DNA of 35,120 bases from Bacteroidales bacterium (GTDB taxonomy: Bacteria > Bacteroidota > Bacteroidia > Bacteroidales > JAGOPY01), in contig JALNZD010000043.1 in the NCBI GenBank assembly GCA_023229505.1, positions 1-35,120 of the forward strand, read 5' to 3'. Position numbers and translations under genes: made by a program. Below the pieces are notes generated by a model. It worked only from the letters and a program-made list of their open reading frames with translations, was not told the origin of the DNA and did no database searches. Position 1 is the first letter of the stretch. Each line of letters begins with the position of its first letter. Of the stretch, positions 6,984-15,752 are shown piece by piece.

Positions 6984-9359
6984 TTATGGCACATCCTGGT
7001 TAATAAATAATTGAACGAATATTACCGAGCGTGTAAGAATGTTCCTGCCTGACTGCAAGCGTATTAGGTAAAGGCCTGGTTTAACCTCCTTTCCGTTTAA
7101 GCCTTTACCATTCCATATTATTCTATACTCACCTTTCATTTTATATTCATTTATTAATGTATTTATTAATTTCCCCTGCAAATTATAAATTGAGATATTT
7201 GCAAAGCCGGAACGATTCATATTGAAAGTGATGTTTGTATGGTTTGTAAAAGGATTTGGCGACACCAATAAGCAATTATCATCTTTCACCTCCAGGTTGT
7301 CGTCAATAGCATTAGTATAAGTTGAATCGTACACCCATACACCATCGCCGTGTGTTGCTATGTAGAATTTATTTTCATTAATGAGAGGAATTATTTCCAA
7401 GGTGCGATTTTCATAGGAACCCTCAAATTTCTGCCAGTTTTTTCCTGAGTTATTGCTGTAATGAATACCGTCATTTCCAGTGCAGTAAAATAAATATTCA
7501 GGATTGTCTTTTGCAATTGTAAAATTTCTGATATTTTGATAGTGAAAAGGCCCGGATAAGTATTCGTCCATTAATTGAAAGTTACTTCCCCAATCATAAG
7601 ATATTTGTATATCATCTCCTTGCATGCTTGAACCAAATAAAGTATTTGAATTCTGCGGATGTATTCCGTCAATTCTTAATTCGAGTGCATCTTCTTCCCA
7701 TGTTAGTCCGCCGTTAAGGCTTCTGTGTCTTCCAAAATAAACAGTATCCGGATGTAAATGATCGATTATAATGTCTGTATAATTTTCATCGTTATGGCTG
7801 ACAAAAACAAGTGTCCAGCTATCACCATAATCCGTTGACTTATAGAGAGGGTGCACGTAATCGTCAGGACTCGATGTAAGATAAACTATATTAGTGGACA
7901 TAGGATTTATTGCAATATCAAATATTGCCCCAACTATATTATGTCTGATGCTTTGAAAAGTAATGCCACCATCATAACTTCTCATAGGATCGCGACCGCC
8001 ATAATATATTGTATCAGGATATAGAGAATTGAATTTAGTAAAACCGACCGGATCAATGACTACTCTTTCCCAGCTATGGCAAGCATCAAAACTTTTCCAT
8101 AATCCCTGAGCACCTGCTGCATATACAATATCACTATTGTTTGGATGAACTTCCAAATCCAAAATGTATGAATTCATCAGATTTGTATTTTGTGATTGCA
8201 TTGTAATACCACCATTTTCAGAGTGAAAAACACCGTAATAAGTGCCAAAATAAATATTGTTGGTATTTGACGTTTCTGCCTGACAATGATTTCTTAAATT
8301 GATGGTGCGTATCGCGCTGGAAAGTTTATCGGAAAGCTTATCAACTTCAAACCATGAAGCCCCGTTATTCGTACTTTTCAAAATACTGAATGTAAAATCC
8401 GGTTCTTCGGTTTGCCTTTCAATATATAAATTAAAATCTGCATCGGCATACATACTTGTTACCCATTTGTAAGGGTCTTCAAATCCTTCGTAAAGGCTCC
8501 AGTTTTGTCCGCCGTCATCAGAAAACTCCAACAACCAGTCTAAATATCCTGTATAAACTACTCCCCACATGTTTTGAGTGTTTCCGGGATTAATGCTTAT
8601 GTCGTAAACAGGAAAATCATCCATTACTTCTTGCCAACTATTGCCATTATCAAAACTTTCCATTATTCCCCATGAAAAACCAGCTTCACCTGCACTGCCT
8701 ATTCCAATAATTAAATGTTCATTATCAGTCGGGTCTCTTTTAATGTCAGTAATATTATATGTGTTTCCATGAGGTAAACTTTCGATAAGGTTCCATGTAT
8801 TTCCACCATCTAAAGTTCTGTATAATCCACCGTTTTGAAGAGAGCCGGGTGTATAATACATACCTGTTCCCAGGAAAATATCATTAGGATTTTGAGGGTT
8901 TATGTTAATAAAATTTACAGCCAATGTATCTGGCAATGTTTCATTTGCTTTTTGCCAGCTATTGCCACCGTTTGTGCTTTCAAATAAACCTCTCTCCAAC
9001 GTACTTATCCAAAGATAATTTTCATCTTGTGGATTAACGGCAATAGCATCAATTGGATAATGATCGCCGTACCACCAGCAAGGCAATGACGGAGTATTAC
9101 TAAGCGTATCTTCATACGAAGGAAGGTTATAATTTGAACAATATATCCATGTTGCACCCCCGTTATTCGTTTTGTAGAGGCCTGTTGAATATGTTCCAAG
9201 ATAAATGACATTTGGATTTGATGGAGCCATTGCCAATGATTGTACATGAGCACAAAATGGGCCATTTCTAAACCAGTGTGTGTCGCTTTGTAAAATTATT
9301 TGTGATTGAGTAAATAGGTTGATAAATATTCCGGTTATTAGCAAGATCAAATTTTGCAT
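6984..9359 (-). CDS. Asp-box (BNR/sortilin-like) beta-propeller T9SS cargo protein
   Basis: A 791-aa protein with an N-terminal signal peptide (MQNLILLITGIFINLFTQSQ). The body carries about a dozen Asp-box motifs of the form S-x-D/N-x-G-x-x-W, for example TNNGGATW, STNGGNSW, TLDGGNTW, SDDGGQNWS, STDYGDSW, SLNGGLTW and SNNSGKNW, evenly spaced as in VPS10/sortilin-like or BNR propellers. The C-terminal ~90 residues (LLVSPNPFTNHTNITF ... WNGKGLNGKEVKPGLY) are a T9SS type A sorting domain with a slightly long tail (VQLFINQDVP). Asp-boxes alone do not show enzymatic activity; sialidase catalytic residues are not recognised. The role is probably surface binding or degradation. Same class as the gene at 16671-19418. 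Confidence 0.85.
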   Translation of the reverse strand: MQNLILLITGIFINLFTQSQIILQSDTHWFRNGPFCAHVQSLAMAPSNPNVIYLGTYSTGLYKTNNGGATWIYCSNYNLPSYEDTLSNTPSLPCWWYGDHYPIDAIAVNPQDENYLWISTLERGLFESTNGGNSWQKANETLPDTLAVNFININPQNPNDIFLGTGMYYTPGSLQNGGLYRTLDGGNTWNLIESLPHGNTYNITDIKRDPTDNEHLIIGIGSAGEAGFSWGIMESFDNGNSWQEVMDDFPVYDISINPGNTQNMWGVVYTGYLDWLLEFSDDGGQNWSLYEGFEDPYKWVTSMYADADFNLYIERQTEEPDFTFSILKSTNNGASWFEVDKLSDKLSSAIRTINLRNHCQAETSNTNNIYFGTYYGVFHSENGGITMQSQNTNLMNSYILDLEVHPNNSDIVYAAGAQGLWKSFDACHSWERVVIDPVGFTKFNSLYPDTIYYGGRDPMRSYDGGITFQSIRHNIVGAIFDIAINPMSTNIVYLTSSPDDYVHPLYKSTDYGDSWTLVFVSHNDENYTDIIIDHLHPDTVYFGRHRSLNGGLTWEEDALELRIDGIHPQNSNTLFGSSMQGDDIQISYDWGSNFQLMDEYLSGPFHYQNIRNFTIAKDNPEYLFYCTGNDGIHYSNNSGKNWQKFEGSYENRTLEIIPLINENKFYIATHGDGVWVYDSTYTNAIDDNLEVKDDNCLLVSPNPFTNHTNITFNMNRSGFANISIYNLQGKLINTLINEYKMKGEYRIIWNGKGLNGKEVKPGLYLIRLQSGRNILTRSVIFVQLFINQDVP

Positions 9360-9578
9360 CGTTTAAATTTTTAATATCTACTCAGCAGTAATGCATTAAA
9401 AAAAATCCAAGATAATAATCAATACCTTCAAAAACCAATGGTTGTATTGATCAGAGGTCTGTTGTTTAGAAGAACCTTAATGGATAGTGGCTTGGTGCAG
9501 TAAATATACAATGTAATTCGTTATTTGTCAAGGATTTAGTAAAATAAATTTACGAAGAGCGGAAAGAAGGGAAGAGCG

Positions 9579-9605
9579 GAACTTTGAACTTTGAACTTTG
9601 AACTA
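9579..9605 (-). repeat. TAGTTCAAAG-type heptamer repeat overlapping the atpG stop
   Basis: On the minus strand TAG is followed by three TTCAAAG units and TTC. The TAG is the atpG stop codon (9605-9603). The same sequence begins exactly at the atpA stop and is part of a family also present at 10507-10600, 19194-19232 and 24661-24744. The rest of the gap to 9360 holds no gene that I can see. Confidence 0.85.
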
Positions 9606-10493
9606 TCCCCGCAACGCTTCCGCTCCACTGACGATCTCGAGCAGTTCTTTTGTGATGGCGCTCTGACGGGCCTTGTTGTAAGACAGGCGAAGTTGCTTAA
9701 GCAGATCCTGGGCGTTTTCGGTGGCCTGTGCCATGGCGGTCATCCTGGCCCCATGCTCGGCGGCGTAAGAATCAAGGATAGTCTTGTAAAGCTGTACTTT
9801 CAGCATCTTCGGGATCAGCTCCCTGACCAGCACCGATTTCTCGGGCTCGAAAATGTAATTTGCTAACCATTTGCCGGTTTTTGCGCCTTGTACAACAGCA
9901 ACCGGTATGATAGGCAGGTACTGTTCGATGGTCAGTACCTGCTGGCCGGAATTCCTGAAGTGATTATAAATGATCTCGATCTTATCGTATTTCTTCGTGG
10001 CAAAAGCCGCCATCAGTTCTTCGGCAATCGCTACCGTGTTAACAAACGTCAGCGCATCGAAAATATCATTGTTGGCGTTGACAACGTTAAACTTGTTCTT
10101 CCTGAAAAAATCAGTCCCCTTTTTACCGATAGGATAAAGATCGAGCTGGCCTTTCCGGTTGATTTCCCTGTAGTGCTCATCGATATAAGCCTTGGCAGCC
10201 TTGATTGCATTGCTGTTGAACGGGCCGCACAGGCCGCGGTTTGAAGTTATTACCAAAAGCAACACCCTCTGCACCGGGCGTACGGTAGAATAGACGGCCT
10301 CATCGGTATTTTCCAGGCTCGAAGTGAGGTTTCCAAGGATCTCCCTGAGCTTGGCAGCATAAGGCGCCAGCGCCTGGACGGCATTCTGCGTCCGGCGCAG
10401 CTTACTGGCCGCGACAAGCTTCATCGCGCTGGTGATCTGCTGCGTAGAATGAATCGACTCGATCCGTATCCGTACTTCCTTTAGACTAGCCAC
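9603..10493 (-). CDS. atpG: ATP synthase F1 subunit gamma
   Basis: A 296-aa gamma subunit, the central rotor shaft that couples c-ring rotation to catalysis in the alpha3beta3 head. The N-terminus MASLKEVRIRIESI and the QQITSAMKLVAASKLRR segment are the family's conserved first helix; the GLCGPFNSNAIKAA block and the C-terminal helix (TENAQDLLKQL, YNKARQSAITKELLEIVSGA) are also diagnostic. Length is typical. It is the last gene of the atpBEFHAG operon, separated from atpA by about 100 bases holding an inverted repeat. Its stop codon TAG is formed by the first bases of a heptamer repeat. Confidence 0.97.
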   Translation of the reverse strand: MASLKEVRIRIESIHSTQQITSAMKLVAASKLRRTQNAVQALAPYAAKLREILGNLTSSLENTDEAVYSTVRPVQRVLLLVITSNRGLCGPFNSNAIKAAKAYIDEHYREINRKGQLDLYPIGKKGTDFFRKNKFNVVNANNDIFDALTFVNTVAIAEELMAAFATKKYDKIEIIYNHFRNSGQQVLTIEQYLPIIPVAVVQGAKTGKWLANYIFEPEKSVLVRELIPKMLKVQLYKTILDSYAAEHGARMTAMAQATENAQDLLKQLRLSYNKARQSAITKELLEIVSGAEALRG

Positions 10494-10506
10494 AAAAACT
10501 TCGTTT

Positions 10507-10600
10507 TAGTTCAAAGTTCAAAGTGCAAAGTGCAAAGTTGAAGTTGACAAGTTTAAAGTAGCATGACCACTTTGAACTTTGCACTTTGAACTTTGAACTA
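10507..10600. repeat. 94-base inverted-repeat element between atpA and atpG
   Basis: Two 32-base arms, 10507-10538 and 10569-10600, each starting TAGTTCAAAGTTCAAAGTG in opposite directions, match at 31 of 32 positions and flank a 30-base loop containing GTTGAAGTT. The right end supplies the TAG stop of atpA. A related element lies at 24661-24744. In transcribed RNA this would be a long hairpin inside the operon. Confidence 0.85.
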
Positions 10601-12181
10601 TTTTTCATATTTCTTTCCAATATCCTTTGCTGCTTCTTCCATCAGTTTGATGCCTTCATCGGTCAGTTTGCCTGCTTTAAGCTCCTGAAGGACATTCTGG
10701 TGATTTTCTTCCAGGTGGTGCAGGTATTCGACTTCGAAATCCTTCACGCTTGCGACCGGTACATTTTTCAGCAAATTGCGTGTTCCCACGAAAATGATAG
10801 CAATCTGTTTCTCTACCGGCATGGTATCGTGCAGCTCCTGTTTCAGGATCTCCACATTACGTTTTCCCTTTTCGATCACGGCCTTGGTAGAGGGATCGAG
10901 GTCAGAGCCAAATTTGGAGAAAGCTTCCAGTTCGCGGAATTGGGCCTGGTCGAGTTTCAGCGTACCGGCGACTTTTTTCATCGATTTGATCTGGGCTGAT
11001 CCACCGACCCGCGATACTGAAATACCAACATTGATAGCCGGACGGATACCGGAGTTGAACAGGCTGGTTTCGAGGAATATCTGGCCGTCGGTGATGGAGA
11101 TCACGTTAGTCGGGATATAGGCCGACACGTCGCCTGCCTGGGTTTCGATGATCGGGAGTGCCGTTAAGGATCCTCCTCCTTTTACCATGTGCCTGATCGA
11201 TTCCGGCAGGTCATTCATTTTCCTGGCGATTTCATCGGCGGAGATAATACGTGCAGCTCTTTCCAAAAGTCTTGAATGAAGATAAAAGACATCCCCGGGG
11301 TAAGCTTCACGGCCTGGAGGCCTTCTTAGCAGCAGTGATACTTCGCGGTAAGCAACAGCCTGCTTCGAAAGATCATCGTAAATGACCAACGCGGGGCGGC
11401 CTGTATCGCGGAAGAACTCGCCGATAGCAGCGCCGGCAAATGGCGCGTAAAACTGCATGGCCGCCGGATCGGAGGCGGTTGCCGTTACAATGATCGTATA
11501 AGGCATGGCGCCATGATCCTCCAATGTCTTGACTGTCTGGGCAACAGATGAGCCTTTTTGACCTATTGCCACATAAATGCAGTAAACCGGCTTGCCACTT
11601 TTGTAAAATTCTTTCTGGTTAATGATAGTATCGATAGCGATGGCGGTCTTTCCTGTCTGGCGGTCGCCGATGAGCAGCTCACGCTGTCCGCGGCCAATGG
11701 GGATCATGGCATCGATCGGCTTGATACCGGTCTGCAGCGGTTCGTTCACCGGCTGGCGGAAAATGACACCAGGGGCTTTGCGCTCCAGCGGCATCTCGTA
11801 TCTTTTACCTTTGATCCCCCCTTTTCCGTCGATCGGCTCGCCAATGGTATTGATAACCCTTCCCAGCAGGCCTTCGCCGACATCGATGGAAGAAATACGG
11901 CCTGTGCGTGTGACCTTGTCCCCTTCGTTCAGGTTGTTGGATGATCCGAGGAGCACCACGCCCACGTTATCGACTTCGAGGTTCAATACAATTCCTTTGA
12001 CCCCCGTCTTTTCAAAATTCACCAGTTCACCGGCCTGGGCATTGCTGAGGCCATATACCAATGAAATGCCGTCGCCTACGGCCAATATCGTACCAACTTC
12101 TTCTAACTCTTTTTCGTCTTTAAATCCTGCCAGTTGCTGGCGCAGTATAGCAGATACTTCAGCGGGTTTAATTTGTGCCAT
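10598..12181 (-). CDS. atpA: ATP synthase F1 subunit alpha
   Basis: A 527-aa alpha subunit, the regulatory nucleotide-binding subunit of the F1 head. The Walker A loop GDRQTGKT is at 172-179, the YDDLSKQAVAYRE Walker B region at about 268-280, and the arginine finger R391 in VSRVGGSAQ that reaches into the neighbouring beta catalytic site. The N-terminal beta-barrel (VGDGISLVYGLSNAQAGE) and C-terminal helical domain are complete. It starts 15 bases after the atpH stop. The TAG stop is contributed by the repeat element that follows. Confidence 0.98.
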   Translation of the reverse strand: MAQIKPAEVSAILRQQLAGFKDEKELEEVGTILAVGDGISLVYGLSNAQAGELVNFEKTGVKGIVLNLEVDNVGVVLLGSSNNLNEGDKVTRTGRISSIDVGEGLLGRVINTIGEPIDGKGGIKGKRYEMPLERKAPGVIFRQPVNEPLQTGIKPIDAMIPIGRGQRELLIGDRQTGKTAIAIDTIINQKEFYKSGKPVYCIYVAIGQKGSSVAQTVKTLEDHGAMPYTIIVTATASDPAAMQFYAPFAGAAIGEFFRDTGRPALVIYDDLSKQAVAYREVSLLLRRPPGREAYPGDVFYLHSRLLERAARIISADEIARKMNDLPESIRHMVKGGGSLTALPIIETQAGDVSAYIPTNVISITDGQIFLETSLFNSGIRPAINVGISVSRVGGSAQIKSMKKVAGTLKLDQAQFRELEAFSKFGSDLDPSTKAVIEKGKRNVEILKQELHDTMPVEKQIAIIFVGTRNLLKNVPVASVKDFEVEYLHHLEENHQNVLQELKAGKLTDEGIKLMEEAAKDIGKKYEK

Positions 12182-12196
12182 TTCAGATGACTTTTT

Positions 12197-12754
12197 CTAT
12201 ATTTCCCTGATATATAAATTCTCTTCAAATTCCTTCTTTAATTTCTTGATCGTTGTTGTAAGGCTCGCATCGTATCTTCTTCCTTCATCAGATACGATAA
12301 AACCCCCGATCAGGCTCTTGTCGATGATCTCGATCAGCTCCACGGTTCCTTTTTTCCTTGTCTCAATGATGGCTACAATCTTTTCCCTGAGCTCCTGGCT
12401 TAGGGGAACGGCTGACCTGATCTCGATCACAAGAATATTATGATGTTTCTTGTACATAGCGATAAACTGCCTGGCAATTCCTTCTAAGAATTTTTCCCTC
12501 CGTTTGTGACTGAGCAGTTGGTAGAATTTCTCGGTTACTTCTTCTATTTTACCGGTGAATATGGCATCCATCACGGCAATTTTTTTATCCGGCCTGATCA
12601 CCGGGCTTAGCAGCATTTGCCTGAAATCCCTGTTATTCAGGCAGACATCCACCATAAGGTCCATGTCTTTTCTGACCTGTTCAAGCTTTCCTGTTTCGAG
12701 AGCAAGTTCGAACAATGATTTGGCGTATCTTTCTGCTATGATAGAGTCGAGCAT
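12197..12754 (-). CDS. atpH: ATP synthase F1 subunit delta
   Basis: A 185-aa delta (OSCP) subunit that links the F1 head to the b-subunit stalk. The N-terminus ERYAKSLFELALETGKLEQV and the C-terminal SLIGGFIVSDEGRRYDASL block are diagnostic of the family. ATG at 12754 (MLDSIIAERY) is preferred over the in-frame TTG three codons upstream. It lies 9 bases after atpF, within the operon. Confidence 0.95.
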   Translation of the reverse strand: MLDSIIAERYAKSLFELALETGKLEQVRKDMDLMVDVCLNNRDFRQMLLSPVIRPDKKIAVMDAIFTGKIEEVTEKFYQLLSHKRREKFLEGIARQFIAMYKKHHNILVIEIRSAVPLSQELREKIVAIIETRKKGTVELIEIIDKSLIGGFIVSDEGRRYDASLTTTIKKLKKEFEENLYIREI

Positions 12755-12763
12755 GCGGTTCAA

Positions 12764-13258
12764 TTAATTGGCCTGAACATCGTCGAGCATCTTCTTAATG
12801 AGCTCTTCCTGTTTCTTATCGTGTGAAAGTTCTTCCCGGACCAGCTTTTCTGCGATCTCGATAGAAAGCAGGGCGATCTGGTTTTTCAGTTCCGTAATGG
12901 CCGCCATTTTTTCATTCTCGATTCTTTCCAATGCACTATCGACGATGCGCTGGGCTTCTTCGTTGGCTTTGGTGCGGGCCTCATCGATCATTTTCTCGCG
13001 GATTTTCCGTGCTTCGCTTAAGATGGCGTCCCTATCATTTTTAGCTTCGGCGAGCAGTTTTTCGTTATCACTCACCAGGTTTTTCATTTCTTCCCTGGCC
13101 CTGTCAGCAGCGTGCAGCGCCTGATCGATCGATTCCTCGCGCTCTTTCAGCATCTTCATGATCGGCTTCCAGGCATATTTGCCCAAAAGGAACAGCACTA
13201 AAGCGAATGACAGGGTCATCCAGAAAATAAGTCCTAATCCCGGTTGAATCAGTTCCAT
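12764..13258 (-). CDS. atpF: ATP synthase Fo subunit b
   Basis: A 164-aa b subunit: one N-terminal membrane helix (LGLIFWMTLSFALVLFLLG) followed by a long, charged amphipathic helix from about residue 30 to the end, which dimerises as the peripheral stalk. The YAWKPIMKMLKEREESI motif just after the membrane segment is typical. Located between atpE and atpH. Confidence 0.95.
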   Translation of the reverse strand: MELIQPGLGLIFWMTLSFALVLFLLGKYAWKPIMKMLKEREESIDQALHAADRAREEMKNLVSDNEKLLAEAKNDRDAILSEARKIREKMIDEARTKANEEAQRIVDSALERIENEKMAAITELKNQIALLSIEIAEKLVREELSHDKKQEELIKKMLDDVQAN

Positions 13259-13338
13259 GTTTTAATGATTTTGTTGAATTAATAAGGTCGGTGACATCCC
13301 GGCCAACCGCCGGGATGCTTCACGACAACTGAACTTTC

Positions 13339-13599
13339 TCAGACAAACAAGACCAACAGGCTGATAACGATAGCAAAGAAAGCAACCCCTTCAATAAGAG
13401 CAGCGGCGATGATCATATTCGCACGAATATCACCCACTGCTTCAGGTTGCCTGGCGATGGATTCCACCGCGGCTTTGCCGATTTGACCGATGCCGATGCC
13501 CGCTCCGATGGCCGCGATGCCGGCGCCGATTCCGGCTCCCATCTTGGCTAAAGGGGTGAGGTCTACTGCTACCTGTAATAAAACCGTTAAAAGTTCCAT
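13339..13599 (-). CDS. atpE: ATP synthase Fo subunit c
   Basis: An 86-aa proteolipid with two membrane helices around the conserved ARQPEA loop. The first helix is Gly-rich (GAGIGAGIAAIGAGIGIG); the second carries the ion-binding carboxylate E70 in AALIEGVAFF. The Gln of the Na+ signature in helix 1 and the Ser/Thr after the Glu are absent (GV instead of ST), which favours H+ coupling. The ring is the rotor of Fo. Lies between atpB and atpF. Confidence 0.96.
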   Translation of the reverse strand: MELLTVLLQVAVDLTPLAKMGAGIGAGIAAIGAGIGIGQIGKAAVESIARQPEAVGDIRANMIIAAALIEGVAFFAIVISLLVLFV

Positions 13600-13638
13600 A
13601 GTTAATTGTATTTATTAAGTGAAAAAAACATTTCCGAA

Positions 13639-14787
13639 TTAGTGTTCTGCGTGATTATGCTCTTCCATCGCCATTCCGAAGTAGAGGGCCGAGAGCAGGG
13701 TAAAAACGTAAGCCTGGATGAAAGCCACCAGCAATTCCAGAAATCCCATGAATATGCCGAAGGCAACGGATACCGGCGCTACTGCCATGCCCAGCATGCC
13801 TTTGATATTACCGAAAATAAATATCAGGCTCATGAAGCCCAGGATGATGATATGCCCGGCGCTGATGTTGGCAAAGAGACGGACCATGAGGACGAAGGGC
13901 TTGGTGAAGACCCCGAGGAACTCGACAAAGGGCATCAGCGGCACCGGGAATTTCAGCCACCAGGGCACGCCCGGGGCATTGTAAATATGTTTCCAGTAAT
14001 TCTTGTTCGCACTAAATAGGGTGATCAGGAAGGTGAACAGCGCCATGATACCGGTCACGGCCAGGTTGCCTGTTACATTGGCCCCGAAGGGAAAGATCGG
14101 GATCAGGCCAATTAGGTTGTTCAGGAATATGAAGAAGAATACCGTTAAAAGATAGGGCAGGTACTTCTCGTATTTCTTTTCACCGATGGCCGCTTTGGCG
14201 ATATCATCCCGTACAAAAATGATGATAGGTTCGATCAGCGATTGGATGCCGCTGGGTGCTTTGCCCTCGTTTTTCCGGTATGATTTTGCAATGGAGATAA
14301 AGATGATCAACAACAGTGCAGCGCTGACAAATATGGCGAAAACGTTTTTGGTGATCGAAAGGTCAATGATACTTCCTGCATCCGGGTCTGCTTCCATCGT
14401 TCCTTCTTTCATCCTGACGATCTTTCCTTTCTTTGCTCCTTCCTCTTCGACTTTAAAGCCTCTGTAGGCCTCTTCGCCGTGGTGGAATTTCGAAGACATG
14501 AAGACGGTCAGATTGCCATCATAGAGGAGAATCACCGGCAGCGGCACAGAAATGTGCGTATGTCCCACAGCCAGGATATGCCATTCATAAGAATCGACGA
14601 TATGCTCGATGATCATTTCGCCGGCGTTGAAATTTTCGGCCTTTTCCTCGTGAATAGCAGTTTCCTGCTGAACAGCAGCGGTTGCATGTCCTTTCTCAGC
14701 CTTAAGGGTGTATATCCCGAGGGAAAACATAAAAAGGCAAAGGATAAGGATTCGTAAAACAGCTGATTTTACAATAGGTTCCTGCAT
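13639..14787 (-). CDS. atpB: ATP synthase Fo subunit a
   Basis: A 382-aa a subunit, the stator with the two ion half-channels. The essential arginine is R303 in FVLMVRLFANISAGH. Several membrane helices are visible from about residue 145 on. Compared with the E. coli protein it has a long N-terminal extension that starts with a signal-peptide-like segment (LRILILCLFMFSLGIYTLKA), followed by a soluble ~100-residue region rich in His and Glu, as commonly seen in Bacteroidetes; the C-terminus is His/Glu-rich too (EEHNHAEH). First gene of the operon; no atpI precedes it, and atpD/atpC are not in the window. Confidence 0.96.
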   Translation of the reverse strand: MQEPIVKSAVLRILILCLFMFSLGIYTLKAEKGHATAAVQQETAIHEEKAENFNAGEMIIEHIVDSYEWHILAVGHTHISVPLPVILLYDGNLTVFMSSKFHHGEEAYRGFKVEEEGAKKGKIVRMKEGTMEADPDAGSIIDLSITKNVFAIFVSAALLLIIFISIAKSYRKNEGKAPSGIQSLIEPIIIFVRDDIAKAAIGEKKYEKYLPYLLTVFFFIFLNNLIGLIPIFPFGANVTGNLAVTGIMALFTFLITLFSANKNYWKHIYNAPGVPWWLKFPVPLMPFVEFLGVFTKPFVLMVRLFANISAGHIIILGFMSLIFIFGNIKGMLGMAVAPVSVAFGIFMGFLELLVAFIQAYVFTLLSALYFGMAMEEHNHAEH

Positions 14788-14827
14788 GCTGATTGACTCG
14801 GTAAATCGGTTTCTTTGAAATCGGCTG

Positions 14828-14835
14828 CAAGTTTA
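14828..14835 (-). promoter_or_regulatory. candidate -7 element of the atp operon
   Basis: On the minus strand TAAACTTG matches TAnnTTTG at 7 of 8 positions, about 40 bases before the atpB ATG. A clear -33 box is not obvious. Confidence 0.4.
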
Positions 14836-14867
14836 CGAAGAATTCCTGAAATTTCCATATAAAAAAT

Positions 14868-14902
14868 AGAAGTCAGAAGTCAGAAGTCAGAAGACTGAAG
14901 AC
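14868..14902. repeat. tandem heptamer array (AGAAGTC) x5 upstream of atpB
   Basis: Three perfect AGAAGTC units, then AGAAGAC and TGAAGAC. It sits in the divergent region between atpB and the TPR lipoprotein gene and uses the same unit as the array upstream of ferritin. Confidence 0.85.
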
Positions 14903-14965
14903 GCCATTCTTTAAATCCACAAATACTCCATGCCTCCCCGCTTCCCTGCTTTAATAAAATTTCAT

Positions 14966-14973
14966 TACTTTTG
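14966..14973 (+). promoter_or_regulatory. Bacteroidetes-type -7 element for the TPR lipoprotein gene
   Basis: TACTTTTG matches TAnnTTTG perfectly, 26 bases upstream of the ATG at 15000. An obvious TTTG -33 box was not found. Confidence 0.55.
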
Positions 14974-14999
14974 CACCTCGTTATTTAGATCATCAGAAT

Positions 15000-15752
15000 A
15001 TGAAAAAGTCAGCCTTTCTCCTTCTTCCTTTTCTCTTAATGCTTTTTGCCTGTCAATCCAAACAGGGTCCTGCAAAAACCGATAAGGCTTCAGGTGATAA
15101 GAAGCCGTCTGAAACTTTCGTTGTTGAGGGTGATCAAAAGCTCAAGGTTTCGGAATCAGATGATGTCAAGCATCCCAGTAAGGAGACAAAGGAATCTTCT
15201 ACTTTATTCCACCGGGGACTGGAACTGATCCAGGCACAAAATTATGAAGAAGGAATTAGTTACCTGAACCGTGCACTGGAAACTGATCCGGAAAATTCGA
15301 GGATACTGTTCAATCGGGGCTATGCCTATTACAGCATGAAAAAATACGACGAGGCGCTGGCCGATTTCATGCATACACTGAAGATAAACTCATCGGATAC
15401 CATGGCACTGCTCTATTCAGGTCTTACAAAATATTATAAAAATGATTTCCAGGGATCTTTCCAGGATTACAGCAATGCCATCTTAAAAAGCAAAGGCTTC
15501 TCCAAAGCTTACTATAACAGGGGAATTTCACGTGGTCAAATGAAAGATTACAAAGGTGCTGTTGAAGATTTTACGAAAGCGATCATCATTGATCCCAATT
15601 ATCCGGAAGCCTACTTCAACCGTGGACTGGCGAATTTCTTCAAAAGAGATAGTGTTAATGCTTGCATAGACTGGACACGGGCTTCCCTGATGGGATCAGC
15701 CAATGCCCAGAAAGCCCTTGATATTTACTGCAAGAATGTGAAGATTCAGTGA
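15000..15752 (+). CDS. TPR-repeat lipoprotein
   Basis: A 250-aa protein with a lipoprotein signal peptide; the lipobox is LFAC with C18 as the lipidation site. After a charged linker rich in Lys/Ser it carries about five TPR motifs, e.g. FHRGLELIQAQNYEEGISYL, LFNRGYAYYSMKKYDEALAD, YYNRGISRGQMKDYKGAVED and YFNRGLANFFKRDSVNACID, and ends with a conserved Cys (DIYCKNVKIQ). TPRs mediate protein-protein contacts, so it probably serves as a periplasm-facing scaffold. It is divergent from atpB and its 3' end overlaps the convergent MmpS-like gene by 7 bases. The same C-terminal pattern (Gly, Cys, Trp/Asp, terminal Cys) recurs in the lipoprotein at 34061-34681. Confidence 0.85.
   Translation: MKKSAFLLLPFLLMLFACQSKQGPAKTDKASGDKKPSETFVVEGDQKLKVSESDDVKHPSKETKESSTLFHRGLELIQAQNYEEGISYLNRALETDPENSRILFNRGYAYYSMKKYDEALADFMHTLKINSSDTMALLYSGLTKYYKNDFQGSFQDYSNAILKSKGFSKAYYNRGISRGQMKDYKGAVEDFTKAIIIDPNYPEAYFNRGLANFFKRDSVNACIDWTRASLMGSANAQKALDIYCKNVKIQ

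Noticed and set aside
6984..9359. Sialidase (neuraminidase) call from the Asp-boxes
   Set aside because: Asp-boxes also occur in many non-enzymatic propellers; the arginine triad and Tyr/Glu nucleophile pair were not recognised.
13339..13599. Na+-coupled c-ring
   Set aside because: The Gln in helix 1 and the Ser/Thr after the key Glu that bind Na+ are not present, so H+ coupling is more likely.
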